Shown piece after piece: positions 27,381 to 39,640 of a stretch of DNA of 64,000 bases. This stretch comes from Numida meleagris (Eukaryota > Chordata > Aves > Galliformes > Numididae). Location: NCBI RefSeq assembly GCF_002078875.1, contig NC_034415.1, forward strand, positions 15,845,331-15,909,330, written 5' to 3'. The position numbers and the translations under genes were made by a program. How positions within the stretch are numbered: the stretch's first letter is position 1; each line of letters starts with the position of its first letter. The notes beneath the pieces were generated by a model. The model was not told where the DNA came from. It worked only from the letters and a program-made list of their open reading frames with translations, and did no database searches.

Positions 27381-30300
27381 TTTGACTCTGATCCATTCAA
27401 GTTTCTCTACTCATTCCATCACTGGACCACATCCATATTTTAAAAAGACTGCGTGTTTTTTTTCTGAGTTTTCAGCCTCATATTTTTCTGAGGTACAGTG
27501 TGCTTTTTTTTTTTTTTATTGTGGTGTCTAGCTAGTTGGGTTCCATCTGATAAAATAGAGCAGTTAGGCAGGGGTTGCAGTTACATATTCGGTTTTTAAA
27601 GTGGTAGAGGGACTGAGGTTTGTAATCTGATGGGCAGAAATAAAGGAAACCAAAATGTTGCAGCTATTTCACCAGTAGTTTTGCCTCCGAATTACATCCG
27701 ACCCATTATCCTCCTTGATTCTTGTTCAAACCTTGACACGGCTGACTTGGGATCTGCGATGCAAAGCAGAGGGCTGCATTTTCAGGTCGCGTCAAGGCAA
27801 GGGGAAGTTACTCCCTAAAACACTTACCAGGACTTGGAAGAGAGAACCAGCAGATACGGACGATTATCCCGCGGCTCACACAGCTGCTGGCATTTCAACT
27901 TGGCACGCATCTGATGGGGACCACTGCATCCACCTCAAGCAGTCCCTAGCAAGAAATGGACATACAGTAATTGCTACTGAATGAGAAGTAACCACAGGCT
28001 GTAGGCATATGAAAGACACCTCAAAAAAATTGTCAAAAAAACCCTCTGTCAGGGCCAACAGCTCAAAAATTAACAACTAATCATTCGTTCCAATGTGTCC
28101 TCCATCTAATTGCTTCCATGACGAAGTGGCTTTTCTTTTTTTCCTTTCAGAAATGAGCATTATAAAAGATTTCTTTTTAATTTAAAATGAAAAATTCCTC
28201 CACTCCCAGGTGACCTATCCAAGAGAAATAATAATAAGCACTCAACTGCTCAGAGAGCATCAGCTCTCACACATATTACAAGGCTGAGTGTTCATGCTCT
28301 CTTACAGCCCCGGCCCCGCTCCCTTCCTGCAGTGTGTCCTATCTCCAGATCCTAACTTGGCTTGGCCCAAGATGTTATTTGTTAAAATTAACTTTCAGAT
28401 CAGGCTGGAGTCAGTGTTCTTGGCAAGGAGGAAAGGAATGAAAACTGCAAGGGAGGGAGCAGCTTGGGGAGGCGGAGAGGGGAAGCTGCAGCCTGGAGCG
28501 GGGATTTTTGAGGCAGGGACCAGAGCACAGGCAGCACAGCCACGTTCGCACCCAGCTGTGCTCAGTGTCCTTGCGCCCTTCTTGCCAGCCTGCTTCTGGC
28601 TCCCAGCAGAGCAGGGCTGAGCCCCATCCCGCCCTGAAGGGATACCCCAAAGGGGCTGCCCTGTGATAACCTGTGCCCCCTGCACAGCATCTCACGTGTA
28701 ATTGGCATCTACTTTCAGATGCAGGAGCAGTTGTGGCTTTGTGCTTTATCACAGCTAAAGTCTTCTGAAGTTTGGCCGTGCTGATGCTGAACCACCACAC
28801 AGAGTCACGCTGAGGGAAGACCGATAGGATATGGTAATAATGCAAGGCTCTTTTTTCCTCTCATAAACCAAATCTTCTATACATTTCTGGAAGATTAATT
28901 TAGATTTGGGGGAATTTTGAGTGAAGCACTGGAAAAAAGACTAAATGCATGTCTGGTTTCTACCTGACCTTAGCTACTACATCAGCCACCACTGCTCCAG
29001 CACACTGACATATGGAAATGTGCGTGTGCTTCAGCTTAATTACCTAGGGACTCTATATAAAGAAAGCTCTAAAATGTCTTCATTGCAAATGTAGTTTTTC
29101 TGGGAGCCAGACAACGGTGCTATAATCCACTGACAAATTAACCATGTATTTTATCAAAAAATAAGATACATCCAAGCTACATGGAACCGGGTCCTGCTTG
29201 CGTTAAGTGACACATGTAAATACACAAAGCTAAGCAGCAGTCAGGGTTTGTTGGGCATTTTTCCTTTGATTGCTGCATTTTTAAGTTTAACCTCCAAATT
29301 TATTGTGAGAAAGAAGGAATTACCAAGAAAACATATCCTAAAAGCAAGGGGTCTTGAAAGTTTCAGACTCAGGTGACACAAGTGGATGTGGCGGTGGCTG
29401 TTTCAAGCAGGAGGGACGGCTGAGCCTTCTGCCTGGGCACAGAGCTCCTACCCTCCTTGTATGCTCTGCCCTGCTTCCCTTTGCACTCTCCAACTAAATA
29501 GAGAGGACAGTCCCAACCTCCACCACTGCCCGCAGAGGCTGCAACAGACGGGCAGCAGCCGGGTGCTCTCCCTGGAGGCAGGGACAAGCCGAGCACAGCG
29601 CATCCTGAGCAAGGCCGGGGCTGGAGGGCACAGCCTGGACCCGGCTGGGTGCTGGGTGAGGCACTGGCACCAAAGCTGGGGGCCTAGGAAGTCTTTCATC
29701 TCTCCACAATCAGCTTTTTACACAGCCTCGTGACAGCTGGTTATGATGAGCAAATTAAAACTAATTTCAAAGTTACTCTTGGGCACAATTGTCAGGCTTT
29801 AATTCAGGAAACTCTCTAAACAAGTGCTTAACTTTAAGCAGATGCCTAAATCCCAGCGAACGCAGGAGGATTTATACACCTGCTTTAGCGCTTTACAGGG
29901 CAGGGATGGCCCCCAGCAAGTGGTGTGTCACATCCCCGTGGTCCCAACGTCCAGGTGGCTTGTTCTCTTCCAGGCTGAAGTGCCAGCGCCCAGCCGGCTC
30001 CGGGACCACAGCCACACAAACCAGGTTTTTATTTCAGTGCACATCCTGCTTTTCTGCAAACCTGCACAGCCCTGCAGGCAGCTCTCCTGCTAATGAGCTG
30101 CAGTGTGGAAACTCAAGCACAAGAGCTGTCTAGGAGGGCTCACAGACACAAATTGCCACTCTCGATAGCAACACTGTTCTTTCAAGCCACAAAGAGCATG
30201 TCAGAGCCATTTCCTGAAGTTGCAACTTGGGCTTTTCTCCCCTTTTTTCCTTTAGAAGACTGTAAGTGCAGTCTCAGTGTGCCCGGAAAGCACTGGGAGC

Positions 30301-33189
30301 ACTGGTGCTGGAGACTTCTACTGCAAGAGTGAAATGGGGGCACATTGGTGGTAATCTCCCTTCCACTGGATACAGATGAGCCTGCTCAGAAGCAAAATTA
30401 GCATGCTGAGAAAAGCTCTTCTCAACATAGAGTAGCGACTGCAGAGCTGGTGGGAGGAGAAGGGAAAGGGAAAGGGGAGGCTAGTACTATGACAAGTAGC
30501 ATGAAGCATTTTCTTGAGCATTAACACTGACCTAAGAAAGACGCAAAGTTATAAGGAGTAGGGTCAGCTGAAAAGCAGCAAGCACTCTTAGTGAAAAAAC
30601 TTCTATGTTTCATAAACTTCCATTCATTCTTAATTGGAAAGCAAAACCAGAGTTTTCATTTCTCTTCCTCTTTCTCTGCTGGTAAGAGGAGGATGGGAAA
30701 GGAAGCAGAAAAAGAAAGGGTCACCACTAAGCTTTCAAGGTCTTTCTTTTTGATACTGTGACTTGCTTTTGATATTTTTTATTACTTATTTTAACTAAAA
30801 TAAAAAGTCTCTAGAAAAGCATTTGTTTTGGTTAAAACCAAAACTAAATCTGATCTACCATTGAGGAAAAGAGCCAACTGGCTCTAAGGAAGACAAGCTC
30901 TGCGGTAGTGTGCTTACACATTAAATAGGGCACATACAAGTCAAAAACGCACCAACAGACCATCATAGGTCAGACCCATGAAAAAAAGAGAAAAGATTTT
31001 TAACAATCTTTCAGCCCTCTCTTTATTAGACCTTAATTAAATCAATGGGTCAAAGCAACGGGGAAAAATGGTTCAGCTGGGGGACACTAATCAACCCCTT
31101 TTGGTGGGCTGAAAGATGTGTTAAGCAAGAACCAAGCTTTAAGTCAGCATCCGCCTCATGGAACACATAAGCATAGGCATTACGTTGTAAGAAAAAAATA
31201 TTTATAGTTCTATCTTTTTCTTGAAAATATAAAACGACTTATAAAAGGAAACACTGCTAATAACCATACGGTAAGCCAGTGAGCGTGCTTGAATGAGGAA
31301 AACCAGGCAGATCTTTAGGTTTTGATCTCAAACACCATTCTTGCACACGTTGTGAACTTTAGAGAACTCAGAGCTGAACTCACTTGTGAGGACACGCAAA
31401 CACAAAAATACCATCCCTGTTATTCGCAGCATACGTACAGCACGCTCACCCAACAGGAGACAAGTGGTGAGGCCTTGCTGGCACAGTGCAGACACGTCTG
31501 TCCATCCCAGCACAAGCCCACGGGAAGGAAATGCGACTCAGCACCAGAGTTTTCTCCCATCACTTCTGGCTGCGGAGGAAGTCAGCTGCGCCACGGTGGC
31601 TGTGGATGTGCCTCTGCCCCCTGTGCCTGGGCTGTGGCTGGAGGCAGGCAACGCCTCCTGTGTCTCGTTCTTCTCCTGGGCTTTGTGCAGAACAAGGGCA
31701 TCCTCAATTCCTCTCATTCTCACCCTAAACAGAGCCAAGATCCAGCAAGCTCCTGTTACAGTTCTGTAAAAGAAAAGGCAAATTTGTTGCCTTCTTTATC
31801 TATGCCATGCTAGGAAGCAATCCCTAAAGACGACGTCGTAGATTTTGACCAAAATGCAAATCCACAGGTATAACTCTTCACGTGTACAACAACCGCCAAT
31901 GAACAAAATCCAATACTCAACGTTTATCTAATCAATGGCCACGTATAATATCCCGAGCTAAGTGTTCACCGTTGCAGACCTTCAGATACTTTTGGCAGTG
32001 GTACTGTAGCACTGAAGAGGGAGTTTCTCCCTCCGGTACCTAAGGAGCACGGTAAGCAGCACTGCTGCACCATTTAGCCAAGGAGTGCAGCAGCGTCTCC
32101 AGCTCCATGCATAGCACCATGCAGCTTTCATAGCAGAACATGTCAAGGAAATAAATACCACTACATTACCATACAATGCTTTGCCTTATTATAATATTAA
32201 TTATTTGTCTCTGCTGCTTAAAATACTGTTGCAGAAGGAAGTTAATACTGGCCAGGCACTGGGTGGGATTCCTTTCTCGGAAAACATGCTCTCAACAGGA
32301 AACCCAAACACAGCGCTAGAGAGTTATCTTAAGTAGATTTAAATAATTAAATCCAAAATTCTCCAACCACTTGCTGTTTCAAATTTATTTCTTTAATAAC
32401 AAGCTTGTTTCAGAAACACACTGGATTAGGGTTTCATTTATTCAAAATTTAAGGTCTGTCCCATTTTGAGTGTTATTTTAAGTATTTAGGGGAATTTTTG
32501 TGCTTGAGAAAACGAAGAGATTGTTGCATTATAAATTAATTTCCTCTGCTATTGCACAGGCCATGCACAGTGCAGCTGTGAATGCGCTGCAAGAGCCCCA
32601 GTAGTGTCCTCAAGCCCAGCCTATGCGGAGCAGCCCGATTTCTCACACAAAGAGACAGTGGCCCTGTCTTACAGCTTCAGCTAGGAGTACTTTGCAAACA
32701 GAGACCTCGACTGCGCTGAACAAAGGGAGTGTTTGGAGACGCCGAGGAGCGCCCACCAGGGACGTGGCCACTAACAGCCACTGTCGTGCATAGGGGCCGA
32801 GCCCTGCGGTGCTGAATTACGTGGCACAAGCAGCTTGGCTTCAGGTGCCGCCTTGTACAAACAGGTTCGGTGCTGCTTGCCCTTCACACAAGCAATTTTA
32901 CAAACAAGCAAGTTTCTTATATGTTCTTCCTCACCTCCAGGCATTCATATTCTTTTTAAGTACAGGAACATTAATTAGATTTTGACCACAGACCCCAGAT
33001 TTGACTTACCCTGACAGGGTTTCCATTAGTGTAATCTGTAGGGGAATTCACTGTTTTAACATCTGTGCGCCTAAGGCCTATCTCACATTTACTGCTGTAG
33101 TCTGAAAAGCCTCCCTTGTACGGCTGTGTGTTTCTTCATGCTCCCAATTTCACAGAAGTCATTTCAGCACCAAACGGTAATTAGCAAAG
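27381..33189. other. Intergenic, no gene recognised
   Basis: Includes moderately GC-rich patches (28.3-28.7, 29.4-29.7, 31.5-31.7 and 32.6-32.9 kb) whose overlapping frames on both strands are composition effects. The 163-codon frame at 31322-31813 has no recognisable domain. Confidence 0.65.
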
Positions 33190-34620
33190 GGATGGGCCTC
33201 GGCTGACATGAATGCAATTTATTGTTTTCCACAAGGCCCTGAACTGAGCAAACAAAGAAGGCAGTCTTGCTGTCTGGCATTTTATTAACTTGTATTGTAC
33301 TACGTACCTTACTGAAGGGAGATCTCCGGGTAAATGCAGCAGCCAGTATGCCGTAACACGCGTGCTTTTGAAGAATATTAATTTCAGTTCAATTAGGCAA
33401 GTTTTGCGGGACCTCAGCGTCTAAAATAGGACAGCCACTTTTATAATTATCTTCTGTATTAACTTTATCACCACCCGACTTTTTACATAAATGCAACCTT
33501 TCATCTTTAAAATGCCAACACTTCTTCAATTTTGGCAACCGTACAGCATTGCTAATTATTTGCTCATTATGTGTGGTTAACTGATGAATCATTAATAAAT
33601 GAATGAATGGCTAATATATTTTTATGGTAATTGGAGATATAACTGATTGCAGACTTCCTTTGCTTCTCAAAACTGCCCTGAATGAGCAGTAGCTGCTTAA
33701 TTGTTTACAGATGATATTTACGCCTCTGACGAGCTCTTCCATCCCTGTAGCTCAGGAGAGGTGAGCGCTCCCTGTGCCGATGCTCCCCTTCCCTGCAGCC
33801 TCGTGGTGGATGGGAGCATGCACGTCTCTTTGGGGAGGGTTTCCCACCAGCTCCCCACAACGGCCACGAGCAGGATAACCAACACGATCACACTCACTGT
33901 CAGCATTTCCAAGCAATATCCTATCATAAAATGGAAATCACACCCTTCTGGAGGCGAACCCCAGCAGGCTGGGTGTCTGCAGTAAGAACCACAGATGGGG
34001 CAGAGAAATCAGGCTCGGTAACATTTTGTTTTAACTCCATACAGCGCATTACAGTAAATGGCTTATATAACCTCTCACTGCCAGTGCGCAGTTAATGAAT
34101 TCAGAGATAATTGCTGGGTTGATTTCTTTCTTTCTTTTTCTTTTTAATAACCTATATTTCCATAAATCATTCCTAGGGTATATAGTTTCAAAACACAGCA
34201 TTTAAACCTGCTTGACAATTCAAATTGAAAAGAAAAGATAGTATGATGGCCAAACAAGGCTCCGTTAGTTATGCACACACATCTCAAAGACTGAGTTAAA
34301 AATGCAAAGGAGATTACCAATTCTTAATTATAATTATTTAACCAGGTGGGTAGTTTCTCTAATGAACATTTCTATGAAAACAGAATAACTAATGACGGTC
34401 TTAAAGAAGTCTTTGTCTTCCCATGTACTAATGATCACATTTCTAAATATGCAGGAAGGCCCCCATGTACATTGCTAATGATAAGTAATTAAGCACCAGG
34501 CGTCAAATGCTATAGAAAAGGGTCATGGTAATGCAAGAGAAAATTAAAAATGCAATAAAATAAGTTGTGTAGAAAGATTAAATTTCTGGCTTCTTCTGGC
34601 CTGGCTATAAAGAAATCTTT
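33190..34620. promoter_or_regulatory. Candidate conserved non-coding cluster
   Basis: A+T-rich complex sequence with SOX-like sites (AACAAAG, TTATTGTTTTCC), homeodomain sites (GCTAATTATTTGC, GATAAGTAATTAAGC) and repeated AATGAATGAATGG. A more GC-rich interval lies at about 33730-33990. There are no recognised repeats and no credible gene. Regulatory function is inferred. Confidence 0.3.
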
Positions 34621-36339
34621 TCCCCCTTCAGTATAAACGAGGGCTGCTGTGGGGTATCAAAACAAAATCTTCTAGGCACTTTCATTAGGTTTTACTTGCC
34701 TCTGTGCTTGAACTCATATTAAAAGGAGGTGAACCACCCGTGATTTAAAACACGCCAAATTCAGTAAAGCCGTAGTTTCTCTCAATGCTTATGAGAAATG
34801 ACGATGGTTGAGATTACAACTATCAACAACCTCCTCTGAAGCATTTCAAAACTTCTTATGAAAGAAAACAGGGACATGTTAAAAATGAAGCCTGATTTTG
34901 CTGTTATTTTTTTAATTTGTAGCTTGTTGCACAAAGGGCCATGGTTGACCCTAGGCAGACTCAGACCTCAGACTCCCGAAGAGCTGACTTGAGCCTTTGT
35001 CTTTGGTACAGCAGCTGAACCAAAACCACGTTCATTCACCAAGCATTAAAGGCAGTCTTCAAATCAAAAAGAAATGGGTTTTCTTTAGTAGCAAAGAAAG
35101 AGTGCCCTGTGCCGGCATCCTCCAGGCCTCCCCACCGCCACTCATCCCTCTGTGCCCAGGCCTAATTTTCTGCAGCTGTGGTTCAGGGTTCAACAAAACG
35201 ACAATACTGGTTGAAGGGAAATAATTCACTATTATTATTTCTCAATGGAAGCAGAATTCAACTTGTTTTTAAAAATGTGATGAGAGACCAGTGGAGCTCA
35301 CATGCAGGAGATGCAGCACAGCAGCAGCCTGCCCGGCACTGACCCCACATGCCCACTTCATGGCACGGCCATCTCCACCCACCTGCTGAGGCCCCGCCAC
35401 TGGACAGCCACAGTCCTCCTGGCTCCCTCATCACGTACCACCATGCTTCTCCAAACAGGATTTCTTGGCTTAGTATCAGATTTAACCAGCGGGTTAGGTT
35501 AAAACACACACAGCCTCTGTTTAGAGCCAATGGACACCTCAGCCATAACTGCAAACAATACCACGACATTGCTTTCAGTTGAAATCAATGAGTGTCTGGC
35601 ATTTTTAGCCTTCCAATACTTCCTTTTGAAAACAGTTTTGATGTCCATTTTCCAAACAGGCCCTTCACACCAGTACATCCATCCTGCCTGCCAGCCGGCC
35701 ATGGCTGGGTCTCTCCCACGAAGCACCGCCACTGTAAGACCATTCAGGGCAGGGCAGCACACATGAACCATGCAGCCTGGTCTCCACGTTTATGGGCAGC
35801 GCAGCCCAGCCTGTCTGTTCAAGCTGTTTCATTTTGTCTGCACCCGAAAATCAAATAACCTGAAATACAGCCTTGACGGTGAGCCACTGTGGTCCAGGCC
35901 CTGCCAAGCTCCACCCTGCACTGAGCACACATCCACCATCTGGAATGAAATGTCCCACACAAGGCATCCAGACAGGACGTCCCCAAGAGATGACACTTCT
36001 GCTGGCCCCACCATTGCCCCATGGGCCCAGGTCTGCCAGCAAGGATAAGCCCCTGCTGCCACGGGGGAACAGGCCAGCGGCTGCAGGAGTCTGGAGGAAA
36101 GGGGACAAGCGTCCGCACTGCTGCTGGCAGCTGCTGGAACACAGGATGGATCGGAAAAGTGAGCATTGAATTACATTTATCTTCAATTAAAAAAATGTTT
36201 ATCTTTGAAAGCGCGTATCTGTTACTGACAAGCTCTGAAAGCCACCACTCCAAGCCTGTCAGTAAAACCAAATGTTAAATGGAAAATATTTGCCAGGATT
36301 TAAAATTAGACCTACACATTACTTACAGATGTTTCAATG
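34621..36339. other. Intergenic, GC-richer, no gene recognised
   Basis: Between 35.3 and 36.15 kb GC content rises and up to six overlapping frames of 80-150 codons appear on both strands. None resembles a known protein, and they shadow each other, so no gene is called. Confidence 0.65.
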
Positions 36340-36890
36340 AAAAACACTTGAAACTCAACCACAGAGTAATAAACCCCACAATGGTGTATTTTTTTTATAC
36401 TTCAAGTTAATTTTTATTATATAAGTAGCCATACGAAGAAGCCATTGCATACTGCTTAAATTAAATGTGGAGGAATGAAATCAGCAGTATCCCTTTACAG
36501 CATATGGTCCAGCAAATCAAATTACAAAGCTTTCCACATCTCATTAACTGCAATGAGTACAGTGAGATTTCTAATAAGTCACTTCTTTTTCATGTGAGAG
36601 GTGAGCAGTGACTTATTGTGAGTATTCTCACAGGATGACCCTTGTGCTGAAATTAAGAACTAATCTAAAATGGGAAAGGTCATTTGGTCAAGTCTGATCA
36701 TAACATTTCCTCGTTATTGTTTTAGTTGGCATTGAAGCACATGCTTTCCCGGTGCACCAGCTGAAAAATGCCTTTGATAATTTCACTGACAGCGAGTAAC
36801 CCACACACTGCCATTTAATGAGTTTGGGCAGGATTAGCTGACAATAAAGAATACAGTAAAAACGTTTTTATAGAATGAATTTTTCAGCAG
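36340..36890. promoter_or_regulatory. Candidate conserved non-coding block
   Basis: Repeat-free complex A+T-rich sequence holding a TCF/LEF-like CCTTTGAT, TAATAAAC, and CTAATAAGTCAC motifs. The texture resembles conserved enhancers. It is not testable from one sequence. Confidence 0.28.
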
Positions 36891-39229
36891 GAAAATTTCA
36901 TACAGAAGCATTTAACTAATTTATTTACATTTACTACAGAGACATCAGCCTGAGCACTGCTCCAGTGAGCGCTTGCAGGCCCTATCCGGACAGCAGCCGC
37001 CCCAGTCGCAGCCTCGTGCCCCAGGACCTGCCCCAGCTCACGGCCCACCTGTAATGGTGGCTCCAGTTGCAGCGGGCGTGCCAAGGCAAGAGCCGTGTTC
37101 AAACACCCGCTTCCTCCTCTGTACAGAAAATCAAATCATCCTGCAGTTGCTCGTCATGTGGCTTTGCTTTATGTGGATTCCTGATTTAGTGGCAGATCTG
37201 GTCCAGGAACTGAGGCGTTCCTGGCTCCCCATCCTGGGCTCAAACCTCCGATCTGAATCCAATCTCCCTTCCGCCATCAGCCTGAAATTGTTTGCTATAG
37301 GATATGTTGACCGTAAAAACACAGCATAGCGCACAACGAGAGAAACATCTCAAGACAGTGGAAAAGAGAAAGCTCAGCCAGGCCAGCTGAAGCACTTGGG
37401 AGGAAAATCAACAGGCTGTTTTTAGCAATTACAAAGTTGTTGGCTGATCTGATGTAGCTGGGCAGGAAATTCCATAGTTTTTGGAAACTATCGACAAAAA
37501 GGTTCTGGCACTACTAGTCTTCATTTTGTACTTCAACAAGAGTTAATACACTGTGCCTGAGAAGCTCGAGATACAAAGGAAAATGGGAGAAAGATTTTCA
37601 AATATGTTTGGAGATGCGTCACCTTCAGCTTCAGAATAAAAATTCTGCGACTGACTCAAAACCTCCTGACGCACCGCGCTAATGGCGGGGCAGTAGGGGA
37701 ACATGATCATTCCGCCAGGACATTTCACTCAGTTATTAACCCCGTGGAAAATTTTGGAGGACTATAAACCAATCCTCAAAGGATGGATTTCTTATTTGGT
37801 CTAAAAACATTGCCTTACTTTTGCGCAGCCACTACTGAGAAGCCTGAAACCAAGCTACTGTTTAGATTAATTTAATTCCCCCTTAATGTTCATTAAATAC
37901 TAAGCTGTTATTGTAGAGTATCTCAAAAAGAGTTACAAGCATGAATTTTTGGAAAACGTGGTGTTGGAGTGCAAAACTCACAGTGCAGGAGATGTGAACA
38001 TCGTTTCCTTTCAGCTATTTTAAGGACCTAATACTGAACATGGTCAGAAATCCTGAAGTCCTCAGTGGGGATCAGCAAGGACCTGCACCCACCCCAGGAA
38101 AAGGGGGAGGTGTGCGGGAGCACCTCCATCAGATGGCAGGCAGCCAGCGGCTCGCTTCGATCAGAGGCTGAGCCCCAGGTCAGTGACAGTGAGGAGAAGA
38201 GCAGGAGGAGAGAGATGATGGGCACTGGGAGGCTGTACCAGTTCACCAGCCCACGCAGTCAGTTTGTGCTTCCCACCTCCCACTACAACAGGCAAGTGCT
38301 GTCCTCACCACGCTTTCCAAAACATCGGCTGTTTTGGCTGGGTTTTTTTTTTTATGGGTTTTGTTTTGTTGTTTGTTGTTTTTTTTTAATTGCATCTGAA
38401 ACTTAGGGAGAGGTGGGAAAACTTTAAAAACATGAGCTGGAGTGGTGAGACTCAGACTGCAGAATGCCTGAAACAACAATCTTTTGGCAAACACAGACAA
38501 CTCTCACATTTCTCACTAGAATTAACTTTTGACCTCCGTACCTCAGAGGGTCAGAGTTTGAAAACAGAAAAGCAGTTTTGCACGGTGTGCACTAAATTAT
38601 TGCAATTCTCAGATGCACACGATTGGTTAATGATATATACATATTAAGGCCAGAATAGACAACGTGCTTTAGAACAACTCGATTCACTTCGCCACAATGA
38701 ATTAAGCAGAATGCAACAAAGAATTTACTAAATAAAAGCTTCACATCTTCGTTTGCGTAACAGCTGCATTGTCCAGAGTAAAGCCCTTATGCATCCCCAG
38801 TTACATGCCATGCCTTGCATCTGCTGAAGATCCGCTGCAGAACAAGGGCAGCATATGATGGCACAGTTGTGGGGCTGCCAGTGAAAAAGGATCTCATTTA
38901 AGAAGTCTTTTGCCCCTCTCCACTGAAATTCATCTGATGCTCTTGATTGGACCTAGATACTACAGTTATCCAACAGTGATACTCCAGGCAGAAGGGGAAA
39001 AAAAAGGGAAAAAGCCAAAGAAGTGATATACTTGAGCACAGCACTCCACGGCTGCCCCGTTAGTTGAGGAGGGAATCATTTCTGAAACGCAGGGAGCACC
39101 GCGTGAACCTGCAGCTCTCACTTTGGGCTGCGTGGAGGCCCAGAGCGTGTGGCGTGGATGCAAGGTCACCCTCCCGGGCTCAAAGCCACAGCTGAGCAAA
39201 GCTATCATTTTCTAAACTCCAAATGTAGG
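36891..39229. other. Intergenic, no gene recognised
   Basis: No credible coding frame. A T-rich simple tract at 38342-38389 is the only repeat recognised. Confidence 0.65.
38342..38389. repeat. T-rich low-complexity tract
   Basis: A run of T followed by TTTTGTTTTGTTG-type units. It is simple sequence with no coding value; the plus-strand frame 38065-38406 that runs through it is chance. Confidence 0.65.
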
Positions 39230-39640
39230 CAATTGCTATTAGCATTTCCATGCATGTTTTACTTTAAATAGTTGCTGGCTGCTCATCCTTCCCGTAGCTG
39301 AAAATTACCTACCTTCCTAAATGCATACACTTGTTATATGCCTGCATATATTTATTTTAAAATAGCTTACGCATATATAACACAGACAGACAAAAGTTCT
39401 TCGACACTTCTTCCTGAAGGGGCAGTAAGACAGAAATATTTAAGATGATTCAACAGTGGACGGCTCGGCAGATGCATCCAGCACGGTGCAAGACGTTAAC
39501 GTCTGCTGACTCATCATCAGAGCTAATTCCTGCCTGGCTCGTGTTCCCGTCATCTCAGCAGCAATTTAGTACTTGGTAAATTTTCTCTCATCGGGAGTAA
39601 ATGTTATCACAGACTTGTGATTACGTGCTATTTGAAACTG
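39230..39640. promoter_or_regulatory. Candidate enhancer block with MARE-type site
   Basis: This block contains a 12-bp perfect palindrome GACGTTAACGTC (39492-39503). Directly next to it is TGCTGACTCA (39504-39513), which matches the MAF recognition element TGCTGACTCAGCA over its first ten bases and includes an AP-1 core. Homeodomain-like and TATA-rich motifs lie around it. Function is inferred from motifs. Confidence 0.35.

Noticed and set aside
31322..31813. 163-codon plus-strand open frame
   Set aside because: Three overlapping frames cover the same GC-richer patch, and none resembles a known protein.
32756..32771. CACCAGGGACGTGG as a CTCF site
   Set aside because: The GGGGGCGC half is lost, so the match is weak.
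35819..36271. 150-codon minus-strand frame and its overlapping companions
   Set aside because: Shadow frames on both strands of a GC-rich patch, with no domain or consistent codon pattern.
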